NCBI GenBank assembly: GCA_903927265.1
Contig: CAIYMF010000099.1
Location: forward strand, 1 to 37,987
Source: an uncultured bacterium
GTDB taxonomy: Bacteria > Actinomycetota > Actinomycetes > S36-B12 > CAIYMF01
DNA length: 37,987 nucleotides
Direction: 5' to 3'
This document shows positions 26,672 to 35,445 of this stretch, piece after piece (position 1 is the first letter of the stretch; the number at the start of each line of letters is the position of its first letter). Position numbers and translations under genes: made by a program. The notes under the pieces are model-generated. The model was not told where the DNA came from. It saw only the letters and a program-made list of their open reading frames with translations, and searched no databases.

Positions 26672-27660
26672 GCGAGCACCTGCTTGTAGTCGAAGACCTC
26701 GAGGTGCAGTACGAGGTGCGAACGCCTGATGGTCGTCAGGTGGCGCGCGCTGTTGATGGCGTGAATCTGCACGTTGATCGCGGCGAGACTCTCGCGCTGG
26801 TGGGCGAGTCGGGAAGCGGAAAGACCTCAACGGCGAATGCGGTCATGCGACTCGTTGAGCCAACGGGTGGCCGCATCGTATTCGAAGGGCGCGATCTCGT
26901 TGCGTTGAGTGGGCGCGAATTGCGCGCCATGCGGCCGCGCTTCCAGATGATCTTTCAAGACCCATTCGAATCACTCGACCCGCGTCGCACCGTGCTCGAC
27001 ACGGTGATTGAGCCACTGAACATCCATGGAATCGGTGCCGACCGCGCTGAGCGTGAAGCGCTGGCGTTGAAGGCTCTCGAGCGGGCTGGGCTCACGCCTC
27101 CGGCCCGCATCGGTGCGCGCTACACCCATCAACTCTCGGGAGGTCAGCGTCAGCGCGTTGCGATCGCGTCGGCGATGATTCTCGAGCCGGCACTCGTGGT
27201 CGCCGACGAGCCAGTGTCGATGCTCGATGTGTCATTACGGGCGGGGATTCTCACGTTGATGGCCGAGATGCGCGACCGTCTGGGTGCGGGCTATCTGTTC
27301 ATCACGCACGACCTGTCGCTCGCCTGGATGTTCGCCGATCGCGTTGCCGTCATGTACCTCGGTCGCATCGTTGAAGAAGGAACGTCAGCGGAAGTCATCG
27401 ACTCACCGGCGCATCCCTATACACAAGCGCTCGTTTCGGTCATTCCGGTGCCCGATACAGGAGGTGCCCGCGAACGCATCGTGCTCACTGGCGAGTCTCC
27501 CAGCCCCCTCGATATTCCGCCCGGCTGCCGTTTTCACCCACGCTGCCCGCTGTACCGCGAACTGGGTGAACCTGAGCGTTGTCGCACCGAAGATCCTGAA
27601 CTGCTGCCATTGTTGTCATCGGGCACCGCGCGGCGCGCGGCATGCCATGAGTCCCACTGA
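26668..27660 (+). CDS. Dipeptide-type ABC transporter ATP-binding protein (DppF-like)
   Basis: A 330-residue importer ATPase with Walker [11 protein letters not shown]-loop [15 protein letters not shown], signature LSGGQRQRV, Walker [20 protein letters not shown] and H-loop FITHDLS, plus the C-terminal [19 protein letters not shown] motif of the family. ATG at 26668 overlaps the previous stop by 4 nt; the frame upstream to 26611 is inside the DppD gene. It completes the five-gene importer. Confidence 0.93.
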   Translation: MSEHLLVVEDLEVQYEVRTPDGRQVARAVDGVNLHVDRGETLALVGESGSGKTSTANAVMRLVEPTGGRIVFEGRDLVALSGRELRAMRPRFQMIFQDPFESLDPRRTVLDTVIEPLNIHGIGADRAEREALALKALERAGLTPPARIGARYTHQLSGGQRQRVAIASAMILEPALVVADEPVSMLDVSLRAGILTLMAEMRDRLGAGYLFITHDLSLAWMFADRVAVMYLGRIVEEGTSAEVIDSPAHPYTQALVSVIPVPDTGGARERIVLTGESPSPLDIPPGCRFHPRCPLYRELGEPERCRTEDPELLPLLSSGTARRAACHESH

Positions 27661-27675
27661 TCGGCTGGAGGAACC

Positions 27676-28833
27676 ATGCCGGCACAACGCGGGGAAGTCG
27701 TTGCACTGCTTGAAGAACTCGTACGCATTGAGTCGGTCTGCCCGTTGCTAGATACAGCGGCGTCAGGCGAGCGCGAGGTAGTTGACTTCGTGGCAGGCTG
27801 GCTTGCAGGGTCGGGGATTGAGGTTTCGGTCGAGGAGGTCAGTGAAGGTCGGCCCAACCTCATTGCTCGCCTTCGTGGAACGGGGTCTGGCCCCACTCTG
27901 TGCGTCAACGCACATCTCGACACAGCCAACGCGACGTTGTGGGCCGATCGGGCATTCGCGCCCCGTATCGACGGCGACCGCATGTATGCAGTGGGTGTCG
28001 CTGATAACAAGGCCGCGTGCGTGGCAGCGCTCATCGCCATTCGCGACCTTGCATCGGCGCGAGTGCCGCTGCAAGGAGATCTGTTAGTGGCGCTCGTAAC
28101 TGACGGATTCGGTGCGTCATTGGGCACCGAACATCTAGTGGCCAACCACGTGTTTGACGCGGCCATTGTGATTGAACCTCAAGCATTGCCCATCGTTGTC
28201 ACTGAGCATCAGGGATTTGGTTGGATCGAGATCACTGTGTACGGCCGAGCTGCACACGGCTCAACACCACAAGACGGTGTAGACGCCATCGTGCACATGG
28301 CCGAGGTCATCCGGGGGTTGCATGATCTTGACGAAAACGAGTGGCGCGCCAACCCCGACCCGCTCAATGGGCGCACGATGTTTCACACCGGAATGATTAG
28401 CGGTGGCACCGACTACAACACCTACCCCCAGTCGGTGGTTCTTGGCATTGAAGTGGGTACTCAGCCCGGTGAAACGATGGCGCACCGAGTCGCCGAGATT
28501 GAGCAGATCTTTGTCGACGTGACCGCACGATTCCCGCTGTTCCGCGGGGAGGTAACCGTGAAGCTTGATCGCGAGCCCTTCACGGGAGTCGGATTTGATT
28601 CGCTGCTCGCCGCCTTCGATACTGCGTGCCAATCGGTTATTGGAAAGCCGGCCGAACGGCAAGGACGCAATCTGTGGACCGATGCTGCGATCATGCAGGC
28701 GGCCGACATTCCTGCGATTCTCATCGGTTCTCGTGGCGGAAATCTGAGTGCACCTGACGAGTGGATCGACATTCCCGAGTTGGTCGCCTTTACCGATGTT
28801 CTCACCGCCACCGTCAGAGAGTTTCTTACATGA
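27676..28833 (+). CDS. M20-family peptidase-like protein with altered active site
   Basis: A 385-residue protein of the ArgE/DapE/aminoacylase-1 branch of M20. The first-metal ligands are present: His80 in NAHLDT, the bridging Asp110 in GVADNKA and Glu167 in VIEP. So is His194 in AAHGSTP. However, the usual DEE motif reads Asp143-Gly144-Phe145 in VTDGFGASLGTEHL, so both the catalytic Glu and the second-metal Glu are absent, and the C-terminal His ligand is Ser358 (LSAPDEW instead of AHxxDEW). The second metal site and the general base therefore appear lost, while the rest is well preserved. GGAGGAA precedes the ATG, 15 nt after the importer. It may bind rather than hydrolyse, or use a different mechanism. 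Confidence 0.85.
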   Translation: MPAQRGEVVALLEELVRIESVCPLLDTAASGEREVVDFVAGWLAGSGIEVSVEEVSEGRPNLIARLRGTGSGPTLCVNAHLDTANATLWADRAFAPRIDGDRMYAVGVADNKAACVAALIAIRDLASARVPLQGDLLVALVTDGFGASLGTEHLVANHVFDAAIVIEPQALPIVVTEHQGFGWIEITVYGRAAHGSTPQDGVDAIVHMAEVIRGLHDLDENEWRANPDPLNGRTMFHTGMISGGTDYNTYPQSVVLGIEVGTQPGETMAHRVAEIEQIFVDVTARFPLFRGEVTVKLDREPFTGVGFDSLLAAFDTACQSVIGKPAERQGRNLWTDAAIMQAADIPAILIGSRGGNLSAPDEWIDIPELVAFTDVLTATVREFLT

Positions 28834-30467
28834 AGCGAGCGGATATCGCTGCCGAACGACTCTCAGGCTTCATTGCCGAACTCATGCCGTGGTGGCCACT
28901 GCATGGTGGTGCTGTGGCATTGGTCGATCGTGACGGAACTCTCGCCCAGTTCGGATTCGGTCTTTCCGATGCCGAACGTTCGACGGTAGCCACCCCGTGG
29001 CATCTGTTTCAGATTGGCTCGATCAGCAAGACGGTGCTCGGTGTGGTGGTGCAGCAGCTCGTCGATGAAGGCGTCGTCGACCTCGATGAAGCAATGTCGG
29101 TCAGCCTGCCGTGGGTCGAAGTTGGTGGCGAGTCACCGACCTGGCGCGCACTGCTCTCGCACACTGCTGGGCTCATTCTCGGCGGTGACGGTGTTCCCGA
29201 TGACCTCGCGCAACTGTGGGCCTTGCGCGGGCTGATGCGTAGCGATGAAACACATTTCCATTACTCGAACCTCGGCTTCATGTTGCTCGGTCGCGCGTTA
29301 GAGGCGCGCACCGGCCGCACTGTCGCCGAGTTGATTGCGACTCGCGTCCTCGAGCCGCTGGGAATGAGCAGTTCAGCGGGAAGTATCGAGTGGTGGTCGC
29401 GTGAGCGCAGCGCCGTCGGGTACTGGCCTCTGCGCGATGACATTCCGTGGGCACCGGGCGATCGGTTAACCCCGGCCGCATGGTTCCGCATCGATTCGGC
29501 CGACGGGTGCGTGACCTCATCAGCTGCCGACATGGCGCGATTCGTTCGCCTGTTGTTGAGCGAGGGTGAGGTTGACGGAACTCGCGTGATGTCCGCTGAT
29601 GCGATCCAACGCATGGCGACACCCACTGCGATCGATGGCGAAGACATCGTGTCACTTGCCACTGGGCCGCGAGTCACTGGAAGTCAGTACGGACTCGGCG
29701 TCAACGTCGAAACGATCGGCGGCCATACCTGCCTTACCCACGGTGGCGGCATGGTGGGCTTCCAATCGTTCGTGTTGGCCGATCGCACTGAGGGCATCGG
29801 AGTCGTGGTGCTCACCAACGCCAACGGCTGCTATCCGGTCGCGCAAGTGATTGCGCGCGCTGCCTATCAATTGCTGGTCGATCCCGACGCGTCACTTCCT
29901 AGTGCCCGTGATGCTGTCGCGGATAGCCGTCCCGCAGCAGTAGGTGGATCCTTCGCGAGCGTCGCGGATTCATCGCTGGAGGTGAGCGTTGAAGTCGACG
30001 GCGGTGAACTGCGGCTGCGTGGGGGAGATCGGGTCGGACGTCTCACTCGGCTGTGGAACGGGCGCTACGTCACTGACCACGCCGATCTGCGCACGTTCCA
30101 CTGGGATCTATCCGACGACGGCCACACGTGGACCTACGGACCCTTGGTGCTGGGAGCGGGGATCGAATCAGGCGACCGCGCGTTGACTGAAGACGACCAC
30201 GCGATCGTCGGCGACTACCGCAGTTACTCACCGTGGTTTCCGTGGTTGCGCATCATCGCTCGCGACGGTCGTTTGCTTCTGGTTGCCCCCGGTGGCGTCG
30301 AAGCACCGTCGGATGAAGTGGAACTCGTGGCCCTCGGCGATGGGCAATGGCGCGTTGGCAGTGACGACTGGTTGCCCGAACGGCTCGAATGCGGTCCGGT
30401 CGTCGACGGAATGGCGTTATCGGTGCTGCGCGATGGGGTTCCGTACTCACGCACGATGCCCGGCTGA
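28830..30467 (+). CDS. Beta-lactamase-fold serine hydrolase
   Basis: A 545-residue protein with a class C beta-lactamase/DD-peptidase-like domain (about 20-365): nucleophile Ser64 in SISK, Tyr145-Ser-Asn147 (YSN) and a THGGGMVG motif replacing KTG. A C-terminal beta-rich extension (about 390-545) resembles those of D-aminopeptidases and esterases of this family. No signal peptide is evident, so it is probably cytoplasmic and acts on an imported ester or amide, perhaps a D-amino-acid peptide. ATG overlaps the M20 stop by 4 nt. Last gene of the catabolic operon. Confidence 0.85.
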   Translation: MKRADIAAERLSGFIAELMPWWPLHGGAVALVDRDGTLAQFGFGLSDAERSTVATPWHLFQIGSISKTVLGVVVQQLVDEGVVDLDEAMSVSLPWVEVGGESPTWRALLSHTAGLILGGDGVPDDLAQLWALRGLMRSDETHFHYSNLGFMLLGRALEARTGRTVAELIATRVLEPLGMSSSAGSIEWWSRERSAVGYWPLRDDIPWAPGDRLTPAAWFRIDSADGCVTSSAADMARFVRLLLSEGEVDGTRVMSADAIQRMATPTAIDGEDIVSLATGPRVTGSQYGLGVNVETIGGHTCLTHGGGMVGFQSFVLADRTEGIGVVVLTNANGCYPVAQVIARAAYQLLVDPDASLPSARDAVADSRPAAVGGSFASVADSSLEVSVEVDGGELRLRGGDRVGRLTRLWNGRYVTDHADLRTFHWDLSDDGHTWTYGPLVLGAGIESGDRALTEDDHAIVGDYRSYSPWFPWLRIIARDGRLLLVAPGGVEAPSDEVELVALGDGQWRVGSDDWLPERLECGPVVDGMALSVLRDGVPYSRTMPG

Positions 30468-30485
30468 TCGCTCAACGCGCTCTGC

Positions 30486-30491
30486 CACAAT
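30486..30491 (+). promoter_or_regulatory. Candidate -10 element (CACAAT), leaderless, for the lasso cyclase gene
   Basis: CACAAT ends 6 nt before the ATG at 30498, with no Shine-Dalgarno in the 30-nt gap after the serine hydrolase gene. It suggests an own leaderless promoter for the RiPP cluster. Confidence 0.4.
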
Positions 30492-30497
30492 CAGACA

Positions 30498-32192
30498 ATG
30501 ACATCGGGTGCGGCACTGACTGCGCGTGTGACGCGTGGCCCCGAGGGCATCACGGTCGAGGCTCTTTCGGCCCCTATCCACTGTCGCCTCGATGATGGTC
30601 GGCTGTTGTTGGCGATCGCTGGGCCGCACCCCGTGGCTGCCGACGATCTCGCTCGGTGGGTCAGCCGTGGGTGTCCCGATCCCGCGCCCGTGAGGCAGGG
30701 TTTCGCGGCGTGCCTGATTGACCCCCGCAGTGGCGAAGTGACGATGGTGGCGAGTCCACGCAACGAGGTGACGATCTTCTACTCGCAGTCGAGTAGTTCG
30801 CTGTTGCTCAGTACGTACATTCGTGACCTGCTCAACCACGTGACCACCCTTCCGGCACTCAACCTCGACGAACTCGCGGGAATTGCCTCCGTCTCGGATG
30901 CCTCGCATGCGACGGTGTTCGAAGGAATTGAGCGCCTCCCGATCGGGCATCAGGCCATGTGGCGGCCAGGCTCGCAGGCATGGGTGCGCCGTTGGTTCCG
31001 ACCTCACGATGTTGAGCCCTTCGATCGTCGGCGTGATGGCGATGAGGCCGACGTGCTGCGCCAGATCATTCGTGAGGCCGTTGATGAGTCGCTTCCGATG
31101 CGTGGAGACGTCGCGGCGCACCTCTCGGGTGGGCTTGATTCAACAACTGTCGTTGCCACTGCAGCCAGCATCCTGTATCCGCAGGGGCGCACTGTGCATA
31201 CCTTGAGTCACTTGACGGCGCCCGGCGAGTGGCCCGAGTGGTTGCCGGTCGAGTCTGACGACGAGGCCAGCGTGCGCATCGTCAGTGAGCAGGTGCCCGG
31301 AATCGACGCGCATCTCATCTACAACACGGGGCAGACCCCACTCGAAGGCTTGGCATGGATGTTCGACCGCACCGGGTACCCGTTTCTGAACCCGTCGAAC
31401 AGTACGTGGATCCGCGCCTTCGACGAGCGGTCGGCGCAGCAAGGTTTGGGCCTCACTCTCACCGGAGCTCACGGCAGCATTGCGTATTCGGTCTCACGGA
31501 TGACTCAGTACCGGCGCGCGTTGATGCACGGGGATGTGCCGCTGCTCGTAGGCGATATCAAGGCCCGCCGAGCACTCGGTGATGGCGCCTCACTCATCGC
31601 TCATGACGTGCTGCTCGATCTGTCGCCAGCGTTGGTCACCGGTGTGCAACGAGCGCGCGGAACCCGTAGCGACAGCGCCCGTCGATCGCCAGTGCGTTGG
31701 AAGCCGATGCCTCGATCGGCGTGGGAAGGCGCAGTCATCAGCGACCCAGTCGCCCCCACGGTTCTGCAGTATCCGGCTCAGAGTTCATGGTTCAGTGATC
31801 CGCTGAGTGACGGTGAAGTGAGTCGACTGTTGTTTTCATTGCCCGCGAGTGCCTGGCTCGGAGACGGGCGAGACCGCGCACTTGCCAGACGGGTGATGCG
31901 CGGTCTGGTACCCGATGAGGTGCGTCTCCGCACGGCTCGAGGTATGCAGGGACTCGACGCAGCCGTCGCCGTTGCGGCGAATCAACAGCAGTATCGGGAA
32001 GCTCTCGAAAGGGTTGAAGCCTCGAGCACAGCGGCGGCACTACTTGATCTAGATTCGATCCGTGATTCGATGATCGACGGGGTTCCAACTGAAGGGCGCG
32101 AGTCGATGATGTGGCAGTTACATGAGGGTCGCACCCTCGGATTTGGGCTCTTCGTTGCGTGGTACGACGACCTCGTGGCAGCCCGCCGATGA
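30498..32192 (+). CDS. Lasso-peptide cyclase, asparagine-synthetase-like (C protein)
   Basis: A 564-residue asparagine-synthetase homologue. The N-terminal half (about 1-170) resembles a degenerate class II glutaminase domain without an N-terminal Cys. The C-terminal synthetase domain has the ATP-pyrophosphatase loop SGGLDSTT (210-217). In lasso biosynthesis such a protein activates an Asp/Glu side chain with ATP and joins it to the core N-terminus. The setting (three lasso-type precursors, RRE protein, leader peptidase, kinase) supports lasso cyclase rather than asparagine synthesis, and the missing catalytic Cys argues against glutamine use. The stop overlaps the glycosyltransferase start by 4 nt. 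Confidence is high for the family, moderate for the product being a true lasso. Confidence 0.85.
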   Translation: MTSGAALTARVTRGPEGITVEALSAPIHCRLDDGRLLLAIAGPHPVAADDLARWVSRGCPDPAPVRQGFAACLIDPRSGEVTMVASPRNEVTIFYSQSSSSLLLSTYIRDLLNHVTTLPALNLDELAGIASVSDASHATVFEGIERLPIGHQAMWRPGSQAWVRRWFRPHDVEPFDRRRDGDEADVLRQIIREAVDESLPMRGDVAAHLSGGLDSTTVVATAASILYPQGRTVHTLSHLTAPGEWPEWLPVESDDEASVRIVSEQVPGIDAHLIYNTGQTPLEGLAWMFDRTGYPFLNPSNSTWIRAFDERSAQQGLGLTLTGAHGSIAYSVSRMTQYRRALMHGDVPLLVGDIKARRALGDGASLIAHDVLLDLSPALVTGVQRARGTRSDSARRSPVRWKPMPRSAWEGAVISDPVAPTVLQYPAQSSWFSDPLSDGEVSRLLFSLPASAWLGDGRDRALARRVMRGLVPDEVRLRTARGMQGLDAAVAVAANQQQYREALERVEASSTAAALLDLDSIRDSMIDGVPTEGRESMMWQLHEGRTLGFGLFVAWYDDLVAARR

Positions 32193-33160
32193 GCACACCC
32201 ACGCCGGCCGTCTCCATCATCATTCCCATCTACAACCGCATGGAATTCGTTGGCGGAACGCTTGCGAGCATCGTGCGGCAAACATTCCAAGACTTCGAAG
32301 TCGTCATCATCGACGCCGGATCCACTGAACCCGTTCCGGTAGTCGTCAATGAGTACATTGCCGACGATCCACGATTCCGACTGATGATCAGTCCGGTACA
32401 ACTCAACTCGGCACAGGCACGCAATGCCACGCTCTCCGAGGTCAGGGCTCCGATCGTTGCGGTCATCGACAGTGATGACGTGATGGTGCCGCACCGTCTG
32501 GAGCGGCAGGTGCAGGTGCTTGCTGAACGGCCCGACATTGTCGCCGTCGGGGGTTCGATGTCGGCGGTGGATGAGCATGGACTTGGCTGGCGCAAGGGGG
32601 GCGTTACCGATACAGGTGTCGTGCCCGATACCCCGAATCGCGTGCATTGGTTGATGCCCTTTCGGGCGCCGACGCTGAGTTCGACCATCACTGTGCGCAC
32701 TGACGTCTTGCGCGCTGTCGGCGGCTTCGACGAAGACCACCCACTCTGCGACGACTACGGAATGACCTGGCGATTGACCGAGGTTGGCGGATTTCTGATG
32801 CTGCCCGAAATTATGTCGACCTATCGCATTCACTCTAAGCAGGTTTCGTCAACAACTCCTGGTCGTCAAGCGATGCAGGTGGCACTCTTACGGCGGTCCA
32901 TCATGATGAGCCGGCTGAACCGCAGCCTTGATCTCAAACTCGTCATCGCTGCAGCGGGTGGTCCGTCAGCAGACGACGAAACGTCGGCGGCGGCAGAGGC
33001 ACTCTGCAGTGAATTGCTGGCGTGGTTCATCGAACAACGACGGCCCTCGGAGGCCGATGAGCAGTGGGCGCGCCGCGATTACGACCATCGAATTCAGGTG
33101 ATTCGCAACGTGGCTTTCACTCGCTCGGAACCTGCCACCACACTCCCGCCCAGTCAATGA
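32189..33160 (+). CDS. Family 2 glycosyltransferase
   Basis: A 323-residue GT-A-fold glycosyltransferase. The N-terminal nucleotide-binding motif is SIIIPIYNRMEFVGGTLASIVRQTF, and the metal/nucleotide-sugar site is Asp94-Ser-Asp96-Asp97 in AVIDSDD. GFDEDHPLCDDYGMTWRL (about 190-207) is the acceptor-side motif. No membrane helix is predicted. ATG at 32189 overlaps the cyclase stop by 4 nt, which ties it to the RiPP cluster, so it may glycosylate the peptide. Its 3' end overlaps the convergent methyltransferase gene by 44 nt. Confidence 0.87.
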   Translation: MSTPTPAVSIIIPIYNRMEFVGGTLASIVRQTFQDFEVVIIDAGSTEPVPVVVNEYIADDPRFRLMISPVQLNSAQARNATLSEVRAPIVAVIDSDDVMVPHRLERQVQVLAERPDIVAVGGSMSAVDEHGLGWRKGGVTDTGVVPDTPNRVHWLMPFRAPTLSSTITVRTDVLRAVGGFDEDHPLCDDYGMTWRLTEVGGFLMLPEIMSTYRIHSKQVSSTTPGRQAMQVALLRRSIMMSRLNRSLDLKLVIAAAGGPSADDETSAAAEALCSELLAWFIEQRRPSEADEQWARRDYDHRIQVIRNVAFTRSEPATTLPPSQ

Positions 33161-34172
33161 TTTGCAATGGTGCGGTGATTGCGTTTTTCTCGCGGAACTC
33201 GTCGACGGCCAGTTTGCACGAATCGAGGTTGTAGTCATCGATGATGACGTAACCACCGGGGGAGACCTTGGGGTACAGATTCGTCAGCGAATCCATGGTC
33301 GACTCGTACAAGTCACCATCAAGTCGCAACAGAGCGATCTGTTCGATGGGGGCGGTGGGCAGTGACTCACTGAACCAGCCTTTGAGAAACACCACCTGGT
33401 CGTCGAGCAACTGAAGTGAATCGAAGTTGGCGCGCACGTCTTCGAGGCTCACGTTGAGCCAGCCCGCCAGGGGCGACCAGTAGTCATCGGCTGGAAAGCG
33501 AGCGAGGTCAGGCGTCGGCAGGCCTTCAAATGAGTCGGCGACCCACACCCTTCGGTCGGTCACTTGATGAGCAGCGAGGATTCCGCGCATTAAAATGGTG
33601 GCGCCACCGCGCCATACCCCGGTCTCGATAAAGTCGCCAGGCACTGCGTCAACCAGCGCCCGTTCGGCAAGGGCGCGCACGTTGTTCAACCGGAGCAGGC
33701 CAATCATGGTGAACGCTTCTTCGGGGATATCTCGACCATGAATTCGGTGACCGAGATGGAAGGGAGAAACGTAGGTCATCCCTTTCCGATTGTCACGAAT
33801 GGTGAGACCCGAAACAGTGCGGATGAGCAGGTCGAGATACAGATCGATAGCGGTCGGGGCAGCGGTGGGCTTGGCTTCGTATCGGTCGGGCTGTGGCTCG
33901 GCGTCAATGAGTCCTACTGCGGTGAGTTGGATGATGAACTCGTTGAGGTCAGTTTCAAGGGTGGAGCGATCGACTTCGAAGCGAGCCAGCAGAATGTCGA
34001 GGGCTGAGTTGGCGCTGCCGCCATCGAGTAGTGCCTGCCACATCGCAATGCCCACGCGGTCGAGTTCGATGTAATCGAACGTGCTCATGTTGACGACCAT
34101 TCCTTCATCGCCATGAACCTCAGTGACTGTGTCGCGATTGACTGCGATCAGTGTGTCAGGGGACTGGTTCAT
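33117..34172 (-). CDS. RRE (PqqD-like)-TylF-type O-methyltransferase fusion
   Basis: A 351-residue two-domain protein. Residues about 5-92 are a PqqD-like RiPP recognition element (TFDYIELDRVGIAMWQALLDG ... FEVDRSTLETDLNEFIIQL ... GLIDAE), similar in pattern to the B1 protein of this cluster. Residues about 108-351 are a TylF/MycF-type methyltransferase, with SAM motif FIETGVWRGGATI (181-193) and metal-binding acidic residues in RLDGDLYES and IIDDYN. The RRE should dock the leader and bring the peptide to the methyltransferase. I chose ATG at 34172 because GGAAGG lies 6 nt upstream; the 48 residues before it are Arg-rich shadow sequence. It is divergent from the kinase gene. TylF enzymes act on sugar hydroxyls, so the acceptor could be a sugar added by the GT2. 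Confidence 0.85.
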   Translation of the reverse strand: MNQSPDTLIAVNRDTVTEVHGDEGMVVNMSTFDYIELDRVGIAMWQALLDGGSANSALDILLARFEVDRSTLETDLNEFIIQLTAVGLIDAEPQPDRYEAKPTAAPTAIDLYLDLLIRTVSGLTIRDNRKGMTYVSPFHLGHRIHGRDIPEEAFTMIGLLRLNNVRALAERALVDAVPGDFIETGVWRGGATILMRGILAAHQVTDRRVWVADSFEGLPTPDLARFPADDYWSPLAGWLNVSLEDVRANFDSLQLLDDQVVFLKGWFSESLPTAPIEQIALLRLDGDLYESTMDSLTNLYPKVSPGGYVIIDDYNLDSCKLAVDEFREKNAITAPLQIIDWAGVWWQVPSE

Positions 34173-34194
34173 GGGCAGCCTTCCGAGGTATTGG

Positions 34195-34200
34195 CATGAT
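34195..34200 (+). promoter_or_regulatory. Candidate -10 element (CATGAT), leaderless, for the peptide kinase gene
   Basis: CATGAT ends 6 nt before the GTG at 34207. It lies between the divergent methyltransferase and kinase starts and helps choose the kinase start over GTG at 34201. Confidence 0.35.
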
Positions 34201-34206
34201 GTGGCC

Positions 34207-35274
34207 GTGGCGGTAAACAATGAAGCGACGTCGGTACGTCCTGGCGTCCACAATAATGAGGTGAGCGGCCTGCGTCGGTACCGACTCCACGGACTTACAT
34301 TGGCCACAGCACGCATCTTCTCGACGTGGCCGACCGTGACCGACGATGAGCCGACCGTGGGTGACGATGAGTGGCTTCTGACCCTCTGTCCGGGCGAAGG
34401 CCTGACACAGGCCTCGAAGCCGCACGACGATGACTATTACGCCGTATGGAATGTGGTGAAGGGCTCGGCTGAGAACCCTGAGACCGTTGCCTACCGAGTA
34501 AATCTGCCTGACGGTCAACTGGCCTCGGAGTTTGTCATTGATCTGGTGGGGCGGTCGGTCACGGTCTCGTGGGCGACCGACTGGCCCGAGACTCACGAGG
34601 GCGTCGAGTTTCTGCTCGGTAGTCGAGTTCTGCCGGTGGTCGCGCGCCTGTCGCGCGGCGGGCTGCCAGTGCACGCCACTGCCGTGGAGTTCCGAGGCCG
34701 CGCGTTGGTGATCTGCGGGGTTTCTGGAGCCGGTAAGTCAACCCTTACGGTGGCGCTGTTGGCCGCTGGTTGCAGTTTGCTTGGTGACGAGCCAGTCGTC
34801 CTCGACAGCTCGAGTGAGGGTGTCACTGCCTCGCAAAGTTCCTTACTGCTCAGGGTTCACGATGGCTCGACAGCGATGACGCAGTTGGCGCAACTCGGCC
34901 GCGAGGTCGTGGGCAGTCGCGACAAAGTCGCAGGGCTGCCCACCGCGGCCGAAGCCCTCTCGCGGGCGCCACTTCCCGTGGGCGCGATTGTGGTGTTGGG
35001 CCCCCGCAACTCCGACCTCGCGGCGGCGGAATTTGTGCCGCTGGAGGGAATCGAGGCGGTGAATGCCCTGCTCGGGCAGCGTTACAGCGCGCGAGGGCCG
35101 GTGCCTGTGCTGACGGGGGATTTTGAGAGTGCGGCGGCGGTGACAGCCCTCGTTCCAGTGCTGCGCGCCACCCTGCCCGACACAGTCGACTTACTGCCGC
35201 AGTCAGCGGCTCAATTGTTGGCCCGCGCGGGCCTTCAGACTGCTGGACAAGTGGCCTCGAATCAGGTTGGATAA
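34207..35274 (+). CDS. HPr-kinase-like peptide kinase (lasso tailoring)
   Basis: A 355-residue protein with an unrelated N-terminal half (1-150) and an HPr kinase/phosphorylase C-terminal fold: conserved His156 in LPVHATAVE, P-loop GVSGAGKST (171-179) and an acidic pair Asp194-Glu195 in LLGDEPVVL. Such truncated HprK homologues in lasso clusters (ThcoK, PadeK) phosphorylate a Ser at the peptide C-terminus using ATP. Here a Ser is conserved 3 to 5 residues from the precursor ends. No HPr protein is encoded nearby. GTG at 34207 chosen by promoter spacing; 34201 is an alternative. Precursor A1 follows after 28 nt, so it may be co-transcribed. Confidence 0.83.
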   Translation: MAVNNEATSVRPGVHNNEVSGLRRYRLHGLTLATARIFSTWPTVTDDEPTVGDDEWLLTLCPGEGLTQASKPHDDDYYAVWNVVKGSAENPETVAYRVNLPDGQLASEFVIDLVGRSVTVSWATDWPETHEGVEFLLGSRVLPVVARLSRGGLPVHATAVEFRGRALVICGVSGAGKSTLTVALLAAGCSLLGDEPVVLDSSSEGVTASQSSLLLRVHDGSTAMTQLAQLGREVVGSRDKVAGLPTAAEALSRAPLPVGAIVVLGPRNSDLAAAEFVPLEGIEAVNALLGQRYSARGPVPVLTGDFESAAAVTALVPVLRATLPDTVDLLPQSAAQLLARAGLQTAGQVASNQVG

Positions 35275-35292
35275 GGGGAAATCCCGACCACT

Positions 35293-35298
35293 GAGGAG
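35293..35298 (+). promoter_or_regulatory. Shine-Dalgarno GAGGAG of precursor A1
   Basis: All three precursor genes have the same arrangement: (N)AGGAG, exactly 4 nt, then ATGAGC. The sites are GAGGAG at 35293, AAGGAG at 35556 and TAGGAG at 35710. This fixes the starts of these short genes and shows they are strongly translated and duplicated together with their ribosome sites. Confidence 0.75.
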
Positions 35299-35302
35299 TG
35301 TC

Positions 35303-35428
35303 ATGAGCGAGCGCGAGACGTACACCAAGCCTGCCGAACCAGTTCTGGTCGGAAGTGTCGAGATTTCTGAAAACCAGTACGTGACGTCAGGTGGCGTCGA
35401 CTACACCATCTACGCAAGTCTGGCCTGA
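35303..35428 (+). CDS. Lasso-type RiPP precursor A1
   Basis: A 41-residue precursor. The leader has Tyr7, Pro10, Leu15, Gly17-Ser18 (YTKPAEPVLVGSVEISE), which fits the lasso leader pattern Y..P.....LxGS bound by B1. Counting from the GS motif in typical leaders, the core would be QYVTSGGVDYTIYASLA (residues 25-41), with Asp33 at ring position 9. If the core begins at Tyr26 the ring would be 8. The usual Thr at -2 and Gly at +1 are absent. Ser39 near the C-terminus is a possible kinase site. GAGGAG is 4 nt from the ATG. A1 is followed by a terminator hairpin. Family assignment is firm from context; the exact core is inference. Confidence 0.85.
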   Translation: MSERETYTKPAEPVLVGSVEISENQYVTSGGVDYTIYASLA

Positions 35429-35445
35429 CGTAGTCGATTTTCACG

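Noticed and set aside
30498-32192. Annotation as housekeeping asparagine synthetase AsnB
   Set aside because: There is no N-terminal catalytic Cys for glutamine hydrolysis, the sequence is divergent, and the gene sits with lasso precursors, B1 and B2.
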